Positions 12,173 to 25,147 are shown, counted from the first letter of the stretch. The stretch: 64,000 bases of DNA from Bursaphelenchus xylophilus (GCA_904066235.2 CAJFCV020000001.1:9734001-9798000), one strand, 5' to 3'. Translations and numbers: made by a program. The notes: a model not told the origin generated them from the letters alone.

Positions 12173-15100
12173 ATGCCTTCTGATTTTGTAAGTTTATGCG
12201 TGTTATTTTTGATAGTTTGATGCTTAGATCCGCCAGAGTCGGATAGCTGTTGCCGACGGTCGTCCCATCGGAGTGTTGATCTCCTTCCAACATGGACGAG
12301 CTAAAATCTTCTATAAATCGGAATTCAAGGATGCTTTCTATGATGAACAGGTAAGACGAAGTGTTTTTGATTATGGGGTATGTCTGTAGCAATCGAATAA
12401 AAAGTTGCAATTCGAAGACTTCTCGCTTTATACTTGGTCCAAACATGCCCTAAAACAAAGTTGTCTTAACTTTACGACTTTTTTTGTTTTATACAGTTTA
12501 CACTTTTTGTAAATAGCATTGTACAACCAACTAACATACTTTCAGAATGAGGGTCAACTGGTTTTGGGTCGTCATTACATGGTTAAGGACAGAGGAACAG
12601 AGATCTTCCTTTTGCCTGAATATGACACTGGATACGAAGATTTGAAAGTTGAAAACAACGTTCTAAATGTTGTGAGTGTTTTCTTTTTATCAGTTGATGT
12701 TTAGGGGAAATGTTTTTGCAAAAAGTATCCGATATTTGCAATTTCGACCTTGTTCTTGCACCAACAATGTTTTTCAGATCCACGTCCCCATAAAATACGA
12801 GGATTTGACGAGGTTCATTGGCCGGGATTGTCGAATGGATGACAAGGCTTTTCGTCACAAGTTTTTGGATGAACTCGACTTTGTCGACGAGGATAATATA
12901 GAGCTTTTGAGATGTTGCAGAGGTGATATTACTGTAGGTTTATTCATTTATTTTTTTGGCTTTAGAGAATATTTTGAGCTTATTTTTGAGTTCAGGTGGC
13001 TTGTTTCGACACCGTAAACGACTTTACAGCTGCGGTGAGGGAGATGAACGACCCCACAACTGCCAAGGGGAAGAGGCTTCTCAAGGGGAAGTGGGCACCT
13101 GCACTTTTGAGAGATCGGAATGGAGAATGGGTAAGGTTTATACTTTTATTGTTGCCTTTTAGGCTCGATTAATTGCAATACCTCTTGTTGCAGACGAAAT
13201 TGAAGTTCAATCCAGCTCTGGACCAAATCTACGACGAATTACAGGACTCATTGCTGACAGAATACAACAAGTTTTCTAAGACATTCTCCCCGATCCGAGT
13301 AAATTGTCGTTTCCCAGCGGATAACAAGCAAACAGTCTTGAAGCCAACTCCAGTCATAGCTCCTCATCGGAGTTCGGCGTTTCAGACTTTTGGTTCAGAT
13401 CAGCCAGGGCCATCAGGTAAGAAATTATATTGCTGTAGATTATTATCCAGTGTAATATGAATTTAAGATAGGAAATGTTCACTAATGCTTTTCAGGGATT
13501 AAACAAAATAAATCCAATGGCAATTGTCGCGAATTTGTGGAAACGCGAGGATTTGCAAACATGCCCAAAAAGATTTCCAATCCCGTTTTTGATGATGTCC
13601 AAGATGTAGATGATTGTGTTGGAAGGCGGATTACGCCTCCAAAAGTTGCCAGATGGAGGGACGAGCCGCAGGAAGAGATCACTTTGGAAGGGAGAAGAGG
13701 CAAAGGGTAGGTTGAGTTATATCTATGTTCAAATTGAGTCTTGTTTCTTTCATGGTTATTTTCAGATTTGTTGGGATCGAAGACACTGGCCTGAGCGAAA
13801 TTGAAAGTGTTGAATCCGAGCCTGCCGAATCCGAGGCTCGTGAATCTGAGGTGTTCGAGGATACGAATCCAAGCTTTGAGAAAAAGCCGTTTGTGATCCC
13901 TCGGAGAGGATTCAAGTCGGAGTCGGATGCCGCCAGTATTGTGAATGACTCCTCAAATGACGATTGGGCCAACAGCAGCTTCGAGGAAAGGGTTGGGCAC
14001 AAAAGGTGGGATTGAGAGACAGAACATTTTTCCTTTCAGTTTGTGTGGTCCAGATCAACTGAAATCTATTTTTTTCAGTGACTCAGATAACGGAGCAGAT
14101 TCTGACGTCGAGTATCAGCGCCCATTCCCCGTGGAGGTGGATGCCGCCGCCGCGGAAGACTCGGATCCGGACGAAGATTCGGGCCATCGCTTTCCAGACG
14201 ACCATGTCCGCCCCACTGGCCGGCCAGATCCACTGGTCAAACCACTCCCCAAATACCGCGGCGCTCTCAGGTTGAGCTCCTCCAGATATACGGCGGCTGT
14301 GGCCGTTGTACTAGGATGTTCGGAGGACGGAATCTCGAATGTCAAGACTCATATGGGTATGGCCAAAGCGGCCGTGACACTTGTCCAAGGCACCTGGCTT
14401 CTCTGTGAAATCGTGGACCAAGTGATTGTGCGGGCCCGAGTGATCCCATCTCCGATTTATACCAGAAAAATCTACGAACGAGGCTGTATCAGAATGATTG
14501 TAAGTGAATTTGTCTTTGGTTTTGATTTGTAGTTCTTTTGTCAAGTGGATCGAATGAAGAATGGAAGTTATTTCAACAAGTACCTCGGACCGGTGACGGA
14601 TGAGATGTTCGACGAAAAGATAAGGGAGAAGATCAGGAAAGGCCAGAAAGTCCCTTTCGGAATGTGGGTCGAAATCGAGTACAACGTGAATGCCGACACC
14701 TGGAAGATCCGGAAAGAACATCGACATTACAGCGGGCCGTTGGTTCTCAAAGATGAGCAAAGTTTCTTCTTTGAGAAAATTGAAAAAGACAAGACGAAGA
14801 CACAGAAAAGGATGAGACACTTTTTCTGCAGGGCCATGAAGGACGAGAGATGCCCTATACAATATTATAGTCAAGATCTGGAGAGGCTTCGAATCAGGAT
14901 GGCTAAGGAGAAAGGGTAAGGTCGGTTCTGGACTTTTTTTTGCTTTTATAGAACAAGATTTTATATTGTTTTAGACCCCTTGAATATATGGGCGATTATC
15001 TGATGAAAAAAGTTGCCGAATACAAAGAGGACTTTAGTCGCGTGGAGAAGAACACCACCAACAGCGACGAAGAAATTCTGGAGCCAATCCCCGTGAACTT

Positions 15101-18100
15101 GGATTATCTGGAGAAAACTGACTTCCGATTTGAGCCGAAGTTCCCGGAAGTGAAGCCAAAAAAGAAAGTGCTTACAAAAGAAGAAGCCGAGAAGATGATC
15201 CAAGAGAACAAGCTCAAAGTAAGAGAGGAACGGCATCGGAAAGAAGCCGAGAAATACAGATCGTTCAACGAGGAACAGGCAAGTTAAATCTTCGACGAGA
15301 TTTGATAGCTCTTGATATGATTAATGAAAATTATTTGGCTTTTTAGAACTTTCAGCAAGGATTCCAAATGCCGGGGCAAAACTTTGAGAAAAGGGAGCCT
15401 CCGAGAAAAGATGGACTGGATTCGGAAACTGAACTGAATGAGGCGTTGAATTTCTCGTGGAACGAACAAAAGTCTCGGGAAACCGCTCATGGTACGTTTT
15501 CCTTTGAGTAGATTTTTTGATTATGTTTCTTTGAGTTGATATTGATAGTTTAGACAAAGAAAGCAATCAGAACCAAGCGAATCCTCGGCCCAGTCGACCA
15601 CCAACGGCGATGTCGACTCAATCCCGCCAACCTCAGCGCCCCGGGCCCTCAAATGTTCTTCCATCAGCGACTCAGGAGCCCTCTCGGCCTCGTCCCGCAA
15701 TGATGGCTTCAGCTAGAGCGACCCCGGGCTTAAATGATCTGAGAAATTCAGTTCATGGAAGATCGTCTGTTTTCGATGGCTCTACGCAATCGCAGCAACC
15801 TGATTCGAATCTTCAGAGACCTCGTCCGGTTCCATTCTCTTCTTCTCGAACAGAATCGAGCATCCCGGAGTCAATGAAGCGCTCATTTCATCAGCAGCAG
15901 AGTGCCCAAGTTCAGTCTGCCAGAGATGAATTCGCTGAGCAGTCAACGGGTCCAGTAAACCCGCAAGATACCCGCCCTTCCCCGCCCAGAGCAGCCAGTC
16001 GATCCTCAGTGTTTTCCCAGTCCAACTTCCACGGAACTTCTAACTTGAACGTCTCAAACACGTTTAATAGCAGTCATCCGGTCGGAAATCTCTCCGGTGT
16101 TCCTCCAACCTTTTCCGAATCTGTCAGAAAGAGATTACCGTCGAATGGAGACGCGTAAGTCTGATTTGTAGTGTTGTTCTCAGTTTTAGTGTTATATCTG
16201 ACTGCAGAGAATATTAAAATCTTTTGCAGCGCGGCTAAAAAGCAGCCCGACCCCCAGCCCTCTTCTCAAGCCACTAGACGGAGTACCCGAATCTCGGCTG
16301 CTCGTCCGTCAACCGCCATTTATGTGCTGGATGAGAATGTGACCAACAATTCTGGACCGCCGCAACAAGAGAATGGACCATGGAAGAAAAAGGGATTGGA
16401 AATTTATGATGAAGTATGCGTTTATATTATTCAACGTTGGTTCATATTATCATGGATTAGAGGCATTTGTTTAATTTTTTATAGGAAAGCGAAGAAATGA
16501 GGATTGACAAGTCCCTCAAACAAAGAACCATTGAGCCCGACATTCTGGATGCCGTTTTGGGCACTGTCGTCCAGTATCCCATCCCGGCAAGCTTTGAACA
16601 ATTGTCGTTTAGTTCTGTCAAAAAAGGAGACGCCGATTGTCTGATCCTCCGCCGAATCAAGGATGTCGGAGAAGTGCTTTACGAGCCTCAGAGTGGGCAA
16701 TTCGGATTCATGCACAAAAACAAGTGAGTAGTTGTTATGCAATGAGTGTACTGATGGTTATATCAGTCGCAGGGCTATCTTCAATTATTTGTAATTTCTT
16801 TTCAGCATGTGCTACGATCTTTTGGTGGGAATGAAGGTCAGAGTGGAGATATTTGGTCTCAAAAAGTTGGAAAAGGACCTCTACTCTTTCATTGCGACCA
16901 GAAAGATCACCAAGGAGAAGTCGAGGGACGCCTGGAGCACCACCTACGAGCCGGAAATCAATTCGCACAACATTATCGAACTCACTACTCCTTCAGGTGT
17001 TGAGATTCTCTTGTATCTCACCAGTTTCGAGCTTTATAAACCCACAATTATTGATGGAAGATATATCGCGCGGTCCGAATATGGCCAAATTGTTTTGGGC
17101 AGACGCGCGGGAACGGAAAAGAAACCGTACTGCTTCATTGCGCGGATGGTGAATCGGGAATGGACTCTGCAGGAAGACAGTTTTTTTGTAAGTGAAGGTA
17201 ATTTCTTGACGATTAATTTGATTGGAGCAAAAAACTGTTGAGAATTGAATTTTAGATCCTTAATATTGATATGAGTAAGTACCCGCGCCCCAAACCCTTC
17301 GACGAAGCTCCAAGGAAGCCAACGAAATCGTCGACTGGAACTCGGAGGAGCAGCGCCACCCTCCTCGATCAAGAACAGTTCCGGCATCGAAGTGTGGATG
17401 ATGATGTCTTTGCCCCTCCCAAGAAAGGATCAACCAGTCGAAGATCGACGTCCCGGCAAGACTCGTATCAGCCGTTGTTTGGAATAGCCCGAAACAAAAT
17501 TCAACAGTCGAATCGAGAAAGAAATTATGGAAATCAGGATGGATTTGGGAGAAACGAACGGAACTGGCAGAATTCAGCCAAGGAAACGTCATTCCCAGAA
17601 CAGAGAAGCTATGAACCAGACTTTGGAAGCCCGCCATCCAGACAGTCAGCTCAACAATCCTTTGGTCATCAAGAAAAGTATGGAGAAAATGATCATGGAA
17701 GGCAACATTCTGGAAGTATAAATGCTCATTCGAACAGAGAAGGGTTTGGATACGACGAGAACTCGCTCGGATACAATCAGACTCAAAACTTCCCCTCCCA
17801 GTTTGTTGACTATGATGATAGCCGAGGATTCGGAAGGAACTCGAGCTTTGGAAATAGAAGAGAGGAGCTTGACTTGAGGAATGAATCAGATTATCAGCCG
17901 AGGTTTGGAATGGGCGACTGGAATACAACAGAAAGATCCGAAAGCAGAGATTTTAACAATAGATCCCAACAATCGCAACGTCAGGATCAAAGATACCAAA
18001 CCCGCAACAGACAGTGGAATGACAGTTCGTATAATCGAGGCGGGGGAATGAATCCACCACGTGTTCGAGGTGGATTTGCACCACAACGACCAGCCATCTC

Positions 18101-19020
18101 GGAGCCAGTCCAGACCGTCAAGATTGAAGAAATAATTGAAGCCGACGAAGTGCAGGTAAGAATTACATCGGTTTAGATGTTTGTCATGGTTAATATGGTT
18201 TTTATGAAGTTTCTTTTGTATTTTTAGACTCGTGGACCAATTGTCGAGTTCCCGTCTTCTTGTGAATCGGATGGATTTGCCTCCAGAACGGAGACGCACA
18301 AACATACCACTACCAGGATTACAACTACTGTCGAACAAGCTCCCCCACCGGCCAATGAAAGCTTCCAAAATCCAATAAGTACCGCGACTGTGGCCACTCA
18401 CACTAGCGCGAATCCAGATATGGTGTTTTCGGATGACGATAGTGAGGAAGAAGAAGAGCCAGAGGAGGAATATGAAGATCGGGAGGAAATGGAATACAGA
18501 GGAATCAATACGAGCAACAGACAACAGAAACCCGCGGAGAGTGTTCAGGAACAAAAAGAAGAGGTGAGGCGGGCAAAGGATGTGCATAGAGATTTAGGTG
18601 ACTAGAGGGGCCTGTTTCATGATACTCTACAGAGTTAAGGTAGTGTAATATTGTGAATTTTAGCCTCAAAGAGCAGTGCCGGCCCCTCAGGAATCACTTA
18701 ATCCAAGAGTTCCTCCCATGCCGAAAAGGCCAGCTAAATTGATCAGCGTCGAGGAGTTGAACAAACCGGAGCCCCAGAAGAAAAAACAGGCCTATCAAAC
18801 GACGATTGAAGAAGGAGTTGCGGATCTAGATGAGGCTTTCAGTTCGGATGATGATGAAATACCAAGAGAATTGCTTTGGTCTAATTCTACCGTCCAGAAA
18901 TCGGGCAGGTCAGAAGTTCCAGGTCCCGTGAATCAACCTTCGACATCTCAAGAGCCGAGCAAGGTGAATGTGGATATGGATGAACTGTCAGCAGAATTGA
19001 ATAACATGGACTTTGTTTAA
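12173..19020 (+). CDS. Large 19-exon protein of unknown function (about 1,826 aa), mostly disordered C-terminal half
   Basis: Exons: 12173-12187, 12228-12350, 12546-12671, 12778-12933, 12996-13130, 13194-13416, 13496-13706, 13766-14005, 14079-14499, 14533-14915, 14975-15278, 15347-15491, 15554-16154, 16230-16413, 16485-16723, 16806-17187, 17256-18155, 18228-18563, 18664-19020. They sum to 5,481 nt, exactly 1,827 codons. Exon 1 codes only MPSDF and follows an AAATACAG acceptor-like site. Intron 11 uses a GC donor (CAG|GCAAGT). Three regions look like folded beta-rich modules: about residues 6-88 (GVLISFQHGRAKIFY), about 440-600 (AVAVVLGCSEDG), and 1170-1290 (GEVLYEPQSGQFGFMHKNN). Between and after them lie acidic stretches and S/R/Q/N/P-rich low complexity with FG-containing repeats (QPLFGIA, EPDFGSP, QPRFGMG), then an acidic DDDSEEEEE segment near the C-terminus. 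I do not recognise the family. The composition suggests a nucleic-acid- or condensate-associated protein, which is inference only. Confidence 0.85.
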
Positions 19021-20150
19021 GTGGAAATGGGTAAAATTTTAATCAGAATATGGGTCTTGTTATTGGATTAAAAAAATTCTACGAGTAATTTTGAGAATTT
19101 AGGACATAATTTTTGATTTTTTTGTCATTTTTTGGAAACTTTTATTTTTTTATTGCCTTCAAGGTTCCGTTGATATAGTAGGATTTATCTGCTTTAAGCT
19201 GGTTATCTCAATGTGAATGTCTGCCGTTTTGAAAACACTATTAGTTAGTTTTTTTTTCAGTATTTATAATCTTGCCTCAAGCCATATCTTTCCTGTTGAA
19301 CTCCAGATTTTATTTATTCCTTATGGTTATTTTTCTCTAATAAATTGTCGTGCTGAAGTCGGTGTTTTTGGAACTTCGTTTAGGGATTCTTTGGTATGTT
19401 TTATGGAGCTTCTGCGAGATTTTGAGACTTTTCGTCAAGTTGTGTTTGTTTTTCAGATTGGGTAAACGGAAACGCGTTATTTTTGAAAGTATATAAAAAA
19501 TGCAGATGATAGACTGCTGTCTGTGCCCAAGGAAGCAGGTTTCATTATCAATTGACTCATTTGTGGTCACTTTTACGTGTCGTGCGTTTCCCAATTTTCA
19601 AGTGCCCCTTTATATGTGACGCAACATGACATGGCTTTCCCCCTCTTTGTTGACCTCTCTTCCTTTTCCTCCGGCACTTCAAGAAGCCAACTTGTTATAT
19701 TAATCACCCAAATTCGTTTTCTCTACATGTTGCCACACCTACCGATCAGTTGGCAATTCTTCTCTAGTCCGTCACCTTTGCCTTGAACACCAGCATCATT
19801 GCCTCTTATATTAGGCTTCGACATTGGGAACTCTGATTTTCTTAAGAAAATGTGTGTTCTCGTGGTGAACAAATTTACAATATAAAACAGTCATTCTTTG
19901 ATGCGGGAGAGATGCGCCCCAGGTTCAAAAAAGAAAAAAAGGAAGGATCCACTTTTCTTCTGTGAAAGTACGCACTTCTGGAAGCCTAGCAATACACTTG
20001 ACCACCTGCAAATTAATTCCCGTCAGTCCCCGAAAAGGGATTTGATTTTCCCCGCTGCTTTTTTTTAGGGAGAGAGGACGGCGTGAGTTGGACGATTGGG
20101 GAAACCGAAAAATATTTTTCTCTTCGATGCAACCGTCGAAATTAGAATAA
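19021..20150. other. Intergenic, 3' flank of the 19-exon gene
   Basis: Contains the likely 3' UTR, then a segment (19158-19475) that is repeated at 40705-40955. The rest shows no gene. Confidence 0.5.
19158..19475 (+). repeat. Dispersed repeat, copy 1 (partner at 40705-40955)
   Basis: Shares long runs with 40705-40955 in the same orientation, such as TCTCAATGTGAA[T/C]GTCTGCC, GAAAACACT, GTTGAACTCCA and GGTTATTTTTCT..AATAAATT, at roughly 75-80% identity by eye with small gaps. Both copies lie on the 3' side of a plus-strand gene, about 70-140 bp after its stop codon. Confidence 0.7.
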
Positions 20151-20311
20151 TCGATGGTGCTGTTTACGAAAGTCTTATTCATTTTTTCTGATTTGAAAGC
20201 AGCACCATCGAAAACCCCCAAATCGAGTATTGATAAAAAAAATTCAAAACATTACTACTTTACAGTACTGCTTAAGGAAAAAAAGTAAAGATCACGAATC
20301 GTCTTTTTCCC
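20151..20311. repeat. Hairpin and single diverged arm of the adjacent foldback element
   Basis: TCGATGGTGCTG (20151-20162) is the reverse complement of CAGCACCATCGA (20200-20211). The sequence from 20200 onward (CACCATCGAAAACCCC..AAATCGAGTATT) matches the right arm of the foldback at about 21092-21190, so this is a diverged solo fragment of the same repeat. Confidence 0.6.
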
Positions 20312-20463
20312 CAATCGTCATAGTTCCATTCTTCCGACGGAAATTCCGTCTCATTGAATAAAATTCCCATCAAAAAGTAAGGACAAAATGAAGATGGCTG
20401 TTGAGTATTGCGGAAACCAGGCGTTTTGGGTTTTTAACAGGTGAAACGGCTGAATGCCATCGA

Positions 20464-21313
20464 AAGGAACCCCTCGTCGAGAGGAACCCCTTGTTGAGAG
20501 GAACCCCTCGTTGAGAGGAACCCCCGAGTAGTAAATGTTGGATATAGAGGTAATCGATAACGGGGATTTCGAAAATGATGTTAATTTTTTCTGATTTTGA
20601 CTTTTTTTCTTTACTAGTAGTGTTAAAAAGTAACTTTTTGAAATTTTTCTAAAAGTACTGGAAATAGGGGTTTTCGAGGGTGCTGATTTCGAAAATCATG
20701 TTAGCTTTCCTTTTTATAGTACTCTCTGGTACTATACAGTATGAGGTGAAAATATGGCTTTTGGCGTTAATGGTGTTGTTTTGATGCTTAGTACTCCTCA
20801 AAAAGACTTTTTAAATAACTGGTACTGTTTAGTACCGTCTGGTACTATGTAGTACAAGGTGAAAATAGGAGTACTAAGCAACAGAACAACACCACTAACG
20901 CCTAAAGGCCAAATTTTTACCTCGTACTACATAGTACCAGACAGTACTAAACAGTACCAGTTATTTAAAACGTGTTTTTGAGGAGTACTAAGCATCAAAA
21001 CAACACGATTAACGCCAAAAGCCATATTTTCACCTCGTATTGCATAGTACCAGATAGTACTATAAAGAGGAAAGCTAACATGATTTTCGAAATCAGCACC
21101 CTCGAAAACCCCTAAATCGAGTATTTATAGAAAAAATTCCAAAAATTACTTTTTAGCACTACTAGTTAAGAAACAAAGTAAAAATCAGAAAAAATTAACA
21201 TCATTTTTGAAATCCCCGCCCTCGAAACCCCCTACATCGACAAATTTCCTCCATATTCGGAAAAATCGAGAGGAACCCCTCGCGAGGGGTTCCTCTCGAC
21301 GAGGGGTTCCTCT
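20464..21313. mobile_element. Modular foldback (inverted-repeat) element, about 850 bp
   Basis: The element is nearly a perfect-length palindrome. The left end has three and a half copies of a 17-bp unit, GGAACCCCTCGTCGAGA with minor variants (20466-20525); the right end has the same unit inverted (about 21267-21313). Inside, the left arm reads through a block ending in GGTGAAAATA and is mirrored on the right. The block that includes GGCGTTAATGGTGTTGTT and GCTTAGTACTCC occurs three times (about 20750-20803 forward; 20870-20925 and 20983-21036 reversed), so the arms are themselves modular. There is no open reading frame. This is a non-autonomous foldback or MITE-like element; the superfamily is unknown and no target duplication was recognised. 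Confidence 0.8.
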
Positions 21314-22355
21314 CGAGGAAAACCAAACGGCTTAGGATTGAGTGATTCCCTGGCCTTAGACGAATATCAAAACAAGAGGCGGAATTTTCACCGTATTATG
21401 AGGTGTTGCTGCGAATGTTTAATGGCTTGCTTGGGAAACGGAACAAGCCAGTGAGCTGACAAGAACAGCGGAAAGAAGACTTCCATCGGATGACCGTTGA
21501 ACGTACCCCCTACACGAAGAAGAACAATTTCGACCAGAAAGTAGAAAACTTTCGCAAACAACCAGGAAATACTACCCACGCTCAAAAGTCCTGACAATTG
21601 TCGCACTGTTCATCCTTCTTTCATTTTCATCCGCACGGTGCATCTTTCGCGCTTGTCGCCGCAATTCCCCGTTTTTGAGCTAACGACTTGCACTTTTGCG
21701 CGCCACAAACGTCCAAAACCCGAAGTTTCGCACGGTGCGAAAATTGTCAGGACCTTTGAGCGCTCGTAGTACTACTATTAGCATTTTCATGAAGTGCATG
21801 GACGTTTCGTCACTCGCCGCACTGTGCAAGAAAAAGGTCGACTGCACAATGCAATTTGATTTTTCAAACAAAATCGCCGCGACACAAGCTTTTTTCCATT
21901 GCGCCACCGCGAAACTTGAGACAATTGCATCGTGAAAAAATATTTTGGAAAGGATCGTGTCGCGCGAAGAAAGCGAAATGCACAGTGCAAATGTCCATGC
22001 ACTTATGAAAATAATAATAATCTCGTTCCAGAAAGTGCGCAGACTTTTTGCCGCTTACGTCGCTGAGACTTTTGAATTGCAAGTTGCAAAAGATCAAACG
22101 AACAGTACGAAAAATTTGCGACGAAAGGGGCACGCACTTTCTGGAGCGACTAGTACTACGACCCCCGAACGTCCATAGAACACCCGGCCGCTGGATTCCT
22201 GGAACTTACCGACCAGGATCAGCCTAGTTGACTGATTTCCCATTCTCGGCTTTGAAACACGATTCAAACAATACAATACCGACAGAAATGGCGCTTTTAC
22301 GGCCGAACAAAGGATAAAACAACCCTCACGAACCCAACCGTTCTTCCTGGAGCTA
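21314..22355. repeat. GC-richer repeat region, family shared with 31800-32030
   Basis: CGCTCAAAAGTCCTGACAAT (about 21578-21600) is inverted at about 21735-21770 (AATTGTCAGGACCTTTGAGCG), each beside a GCAC..GTGCGAA-type motif. The same words (CGCTCAAAAGTCCCGACAAT, GCACCGTGCGAAAGTTCGGG) recur at 31810-31865. No coding potential is convincing; the region looks like remnants of a repeat family with G+C-rich ends. Confidence 0.5.
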
Positions 22356-22769
22356 CAGTATGCGTCATAATTATAACCGCACTTTAAAAATGAGTGTAAC
22401 TTTTGTGATTGTGAATAGAAATGTGTCATATTTGGCACCAATGTGCATCAGTGTACTAGAAATGATGCCCCAAAAAATTATTTTGAAAGCTTTCCGTATT
22501 TTAGAAAAAAGCTGCAAAAACCAAAATTTTGGTACTTTTCGATGCGTCAAAATTATAACCGCACTTGCGAATTTTGGCTATTAGTCTAATGAAAACACAG
22601 AATATCAATAACTGATGTTTAGTTACGCTCCCTGAGGCCTCAATAACGCCCATCACACGACTCGGAACCCTCTGGGCAAATTTTTTTGGCGCATCCTGAC
22701 CCATCTTGTGCCTGAATCGGAAAACGGCAGATTTTCGCTCAGTTACGGTAGAATACCGCTGGTTGTAGC

Positions 22770-23048
22770 GATGCAATTAACGGGGGAGGAGGCCCCACAA
22801 GTTTCCTATCGGATTTAAACCCAGGGAATATGCGAGCGAGTCTATGGTGGCAAATGCCTTGCTGTCAAAGGAACTGGCATGTCGACTTGCCATGGTGGAC
22901 GTGGGCATTCTCCAACAAAAGTATAGCCAGATTGCCAGTACGGTACCAAATGTTCGCCTAAGACTTCGTAGTAATCAAGACCTTTCATTTGAGTCGCTGT
23001 GGCCGTCAACGGAAGGCCTCCGGCTTTTTTGAAGGCGACCCAAATCAT
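22770..23048 (-). pseudogene. Degenerate Tc1/mariner DDE transposase fragment
   Basis: Read on the minus strand from 23048, MIWVAFKKAGGLPL and DYYEVLGEHLVPYWQ match the Tc1-family block around the catalytic core (W-G-A-F...G-K-L and Y-x-x-x-L-x-x-x-L-x-P). After a frameshift the sequence ENAHVHHGKSTCQFL resembles the D-N-A-P-x-H motif with the catalytic Asp replaced by Glu, then a stop, then ICHHRLARIFPGFKSDRKLV, resembling the W-P-x-x-S-P-D-L-N-P-I-E-N segment. Frameshift, stop and lost Asp together mean it is non-functional. The N-terminal DNA-binding part is not recognisable. Confidence 0.75.
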
Positions 23049-23900
23049 CAGCCGGCGGCCTCTATAATTACGGCATAAGAAGTAACGCGATTCGTTTTTA
23101 ATCTCATGCCATTGGTATGTAAGACCGTCAAGGCTATCACGCTACTACCCAATCTACAAGGAATATGGTACTGCAGCGGTCAAACGTCGATTTCAGCGAT
23201 CTGTCACTAGTCAACCTCTGTTGTGAATGTATCCTTGGCAAATTTCGGCCGCAGGTTGCCGTAAACTGCGGTCAGCTGGGGTCACAACGTCACATAATGC
23301 CATGTGATGTCGTCGCTGTGTTTTCCGACTCTCAGCACGGTGCTCCCGCTGCTACTGGAGCTCAGAGCTTGATTTAAGTGAACCCCAGAGATGGCAGAAT
23401 TAGAAGCCCGGCGGATTATTTCTTTTCAACCGGAAGCAGTGGTAAACTTTTGTCTGCCATAACATTCAGAATTGTTAAAAGCTTCCGAGGCGACCAGAAA
23501 GTTCCTCACAACTTGGGCCCAACGGTCTTACTGCGCAAAAATCTGCCGTTTTCCGATTCAGGCACAAGATGGGCAGGATGCGCCAAAAAAATTTTCCCAG
23601 AGGGTTCCGAGTCGTGTGATGGGCGTTATTGAGGCCTCAGGGAGCCTAACTAAACATCAGTTATTGATATTCTGTGTTTTCATTAGACTAATAGCCAAAA
23701 TTCGCAAGTGCGGTTATAATTTTGACGCACCGAAAAGTACCAAAATTTTGGTTTTTGCAGCTTTTTTCTAAAAAACGGAAAGCTTTCAAAATAATTTTTT
23801 GGGACATCATTTCTAGTACACTGATGCACATTGGTGCCAAATATGACACATTTCTATTCGCAGTCACAAAAGTTACACTCATTTTTAAAGTGCGGTTATA

Positions 23901-25147
23901 CAGGGTGCGCCAATAAAATCTGGACTAATATTTTTGCTTGCCCTGCGGGCTGTAACAGTACGAGAACAAAGTGGGCGATTGTGGACACGTGTAATACGTC
24001 TAAGAAGCTATCTTTAAAGTTTCAGACAATATAATCGTCTACGACACTTGTTTTGCCATTATAAGTGCTTACAACTAAGGCGCCTGAAACACGGACCCCA
24101 AATTGGTCAAAAAATGGTTGCGCTATCTTTACCGTTTCATGCTATGGGCTGAAATTTACTTTTTCTGATAGAGCTCTGGTCGGTTTTTATACACTGAAAC
24201 TGATTTTGCCTCATTATGACAATTAGGCTTTTTACAGCTCGCCAAAGTTGGCTTAAAAACGGGCCCTTTTTCCCGAAAACTTCCGTTAAATCAAAGATTT
24301 TTATGTAGAAGTTTCCCTGCGTGATTCCAAACATGTTAAGCACCAGAACTACTTTTGCAAGGATAACCAGAGTCTGCCTAGTCGCCTTTCAAAGAGGACT
24401 TTTCTATCTGCCGCCTCTGGGGATGAAATAGTGACTGCAGCGGCATAATTTACTATATGCTCGCTATGCGAGTGACCTTGGACTAGATATTTCTAAAAGT
24501 GATTTGGCTACATTAGCATGTATCCAGTATACAACGCTATGTTGATTTTTACGCTTAAGGCCTTTCCAACTTGTTACAAATTGCCAAAACGTTTCAAGTC
24601 CCGAATGACCGTGCCTTGAATTCCCCCCATGAACTTTTATTTATGCAGAAACTGCCCCTTGTATGTGCGGATTTTCTTTTACACTATAACAATTCTATAT
24701 GTATACGCTCTGTAATCACGGAATTTTGGAGCAACACGGGCTATAATCTGGCGTTGAGATCCTTAAAAACATCAAAATCCAAATTTTTGGGCCTTTTTTT
24801 GTTTCCGCCACCAGCGCCGCCAGGTCGGCCGCCAACCATGATTCCGTTGGCTGTTACGAAGTTAACAGCACGTACTTTATATACAATAAATTTGAAGAAC
24901 GTCAGTCCTCCTTAGCAGAAATAATGGAAGAATTAATATCCCAGTCATCATCTGGAAAAAAAATTTCTGCACCTCCAAAAACTTTTGATTATTTTTTCGC
25001 TCTGGCAATAGGCACCGACCTGGGCATTATCGTTGCTTTACAGCACGGTTGTTACCCTTTCTAAAAGTGCTAAAAGTTTCCATTCGTAGGCCGTCCGAAA
25101 AGGCTACATGGAATTTAGTTTAGTCCAGATTTTATTGGCGCACCCTG
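23901..25147. mobile_element. Nested TA-inserting transposon (1,247 bp, 28-bp perfect TIRs)
   Basis: The ends are perfect 28-bp inverted repeats beginning CAGGGTGCGCCAATAAAATC. TA precedes (23899-23900) and follows (25148-25149). Removing the element and one TA restores the right terminus of the host element exactly. No intact transposase was found; internal frames on both strands are short and broken. The TIR start and TA target point to Tc1/mariner, but this copy is decayed or non-autonomous. Confidence 0.9.
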
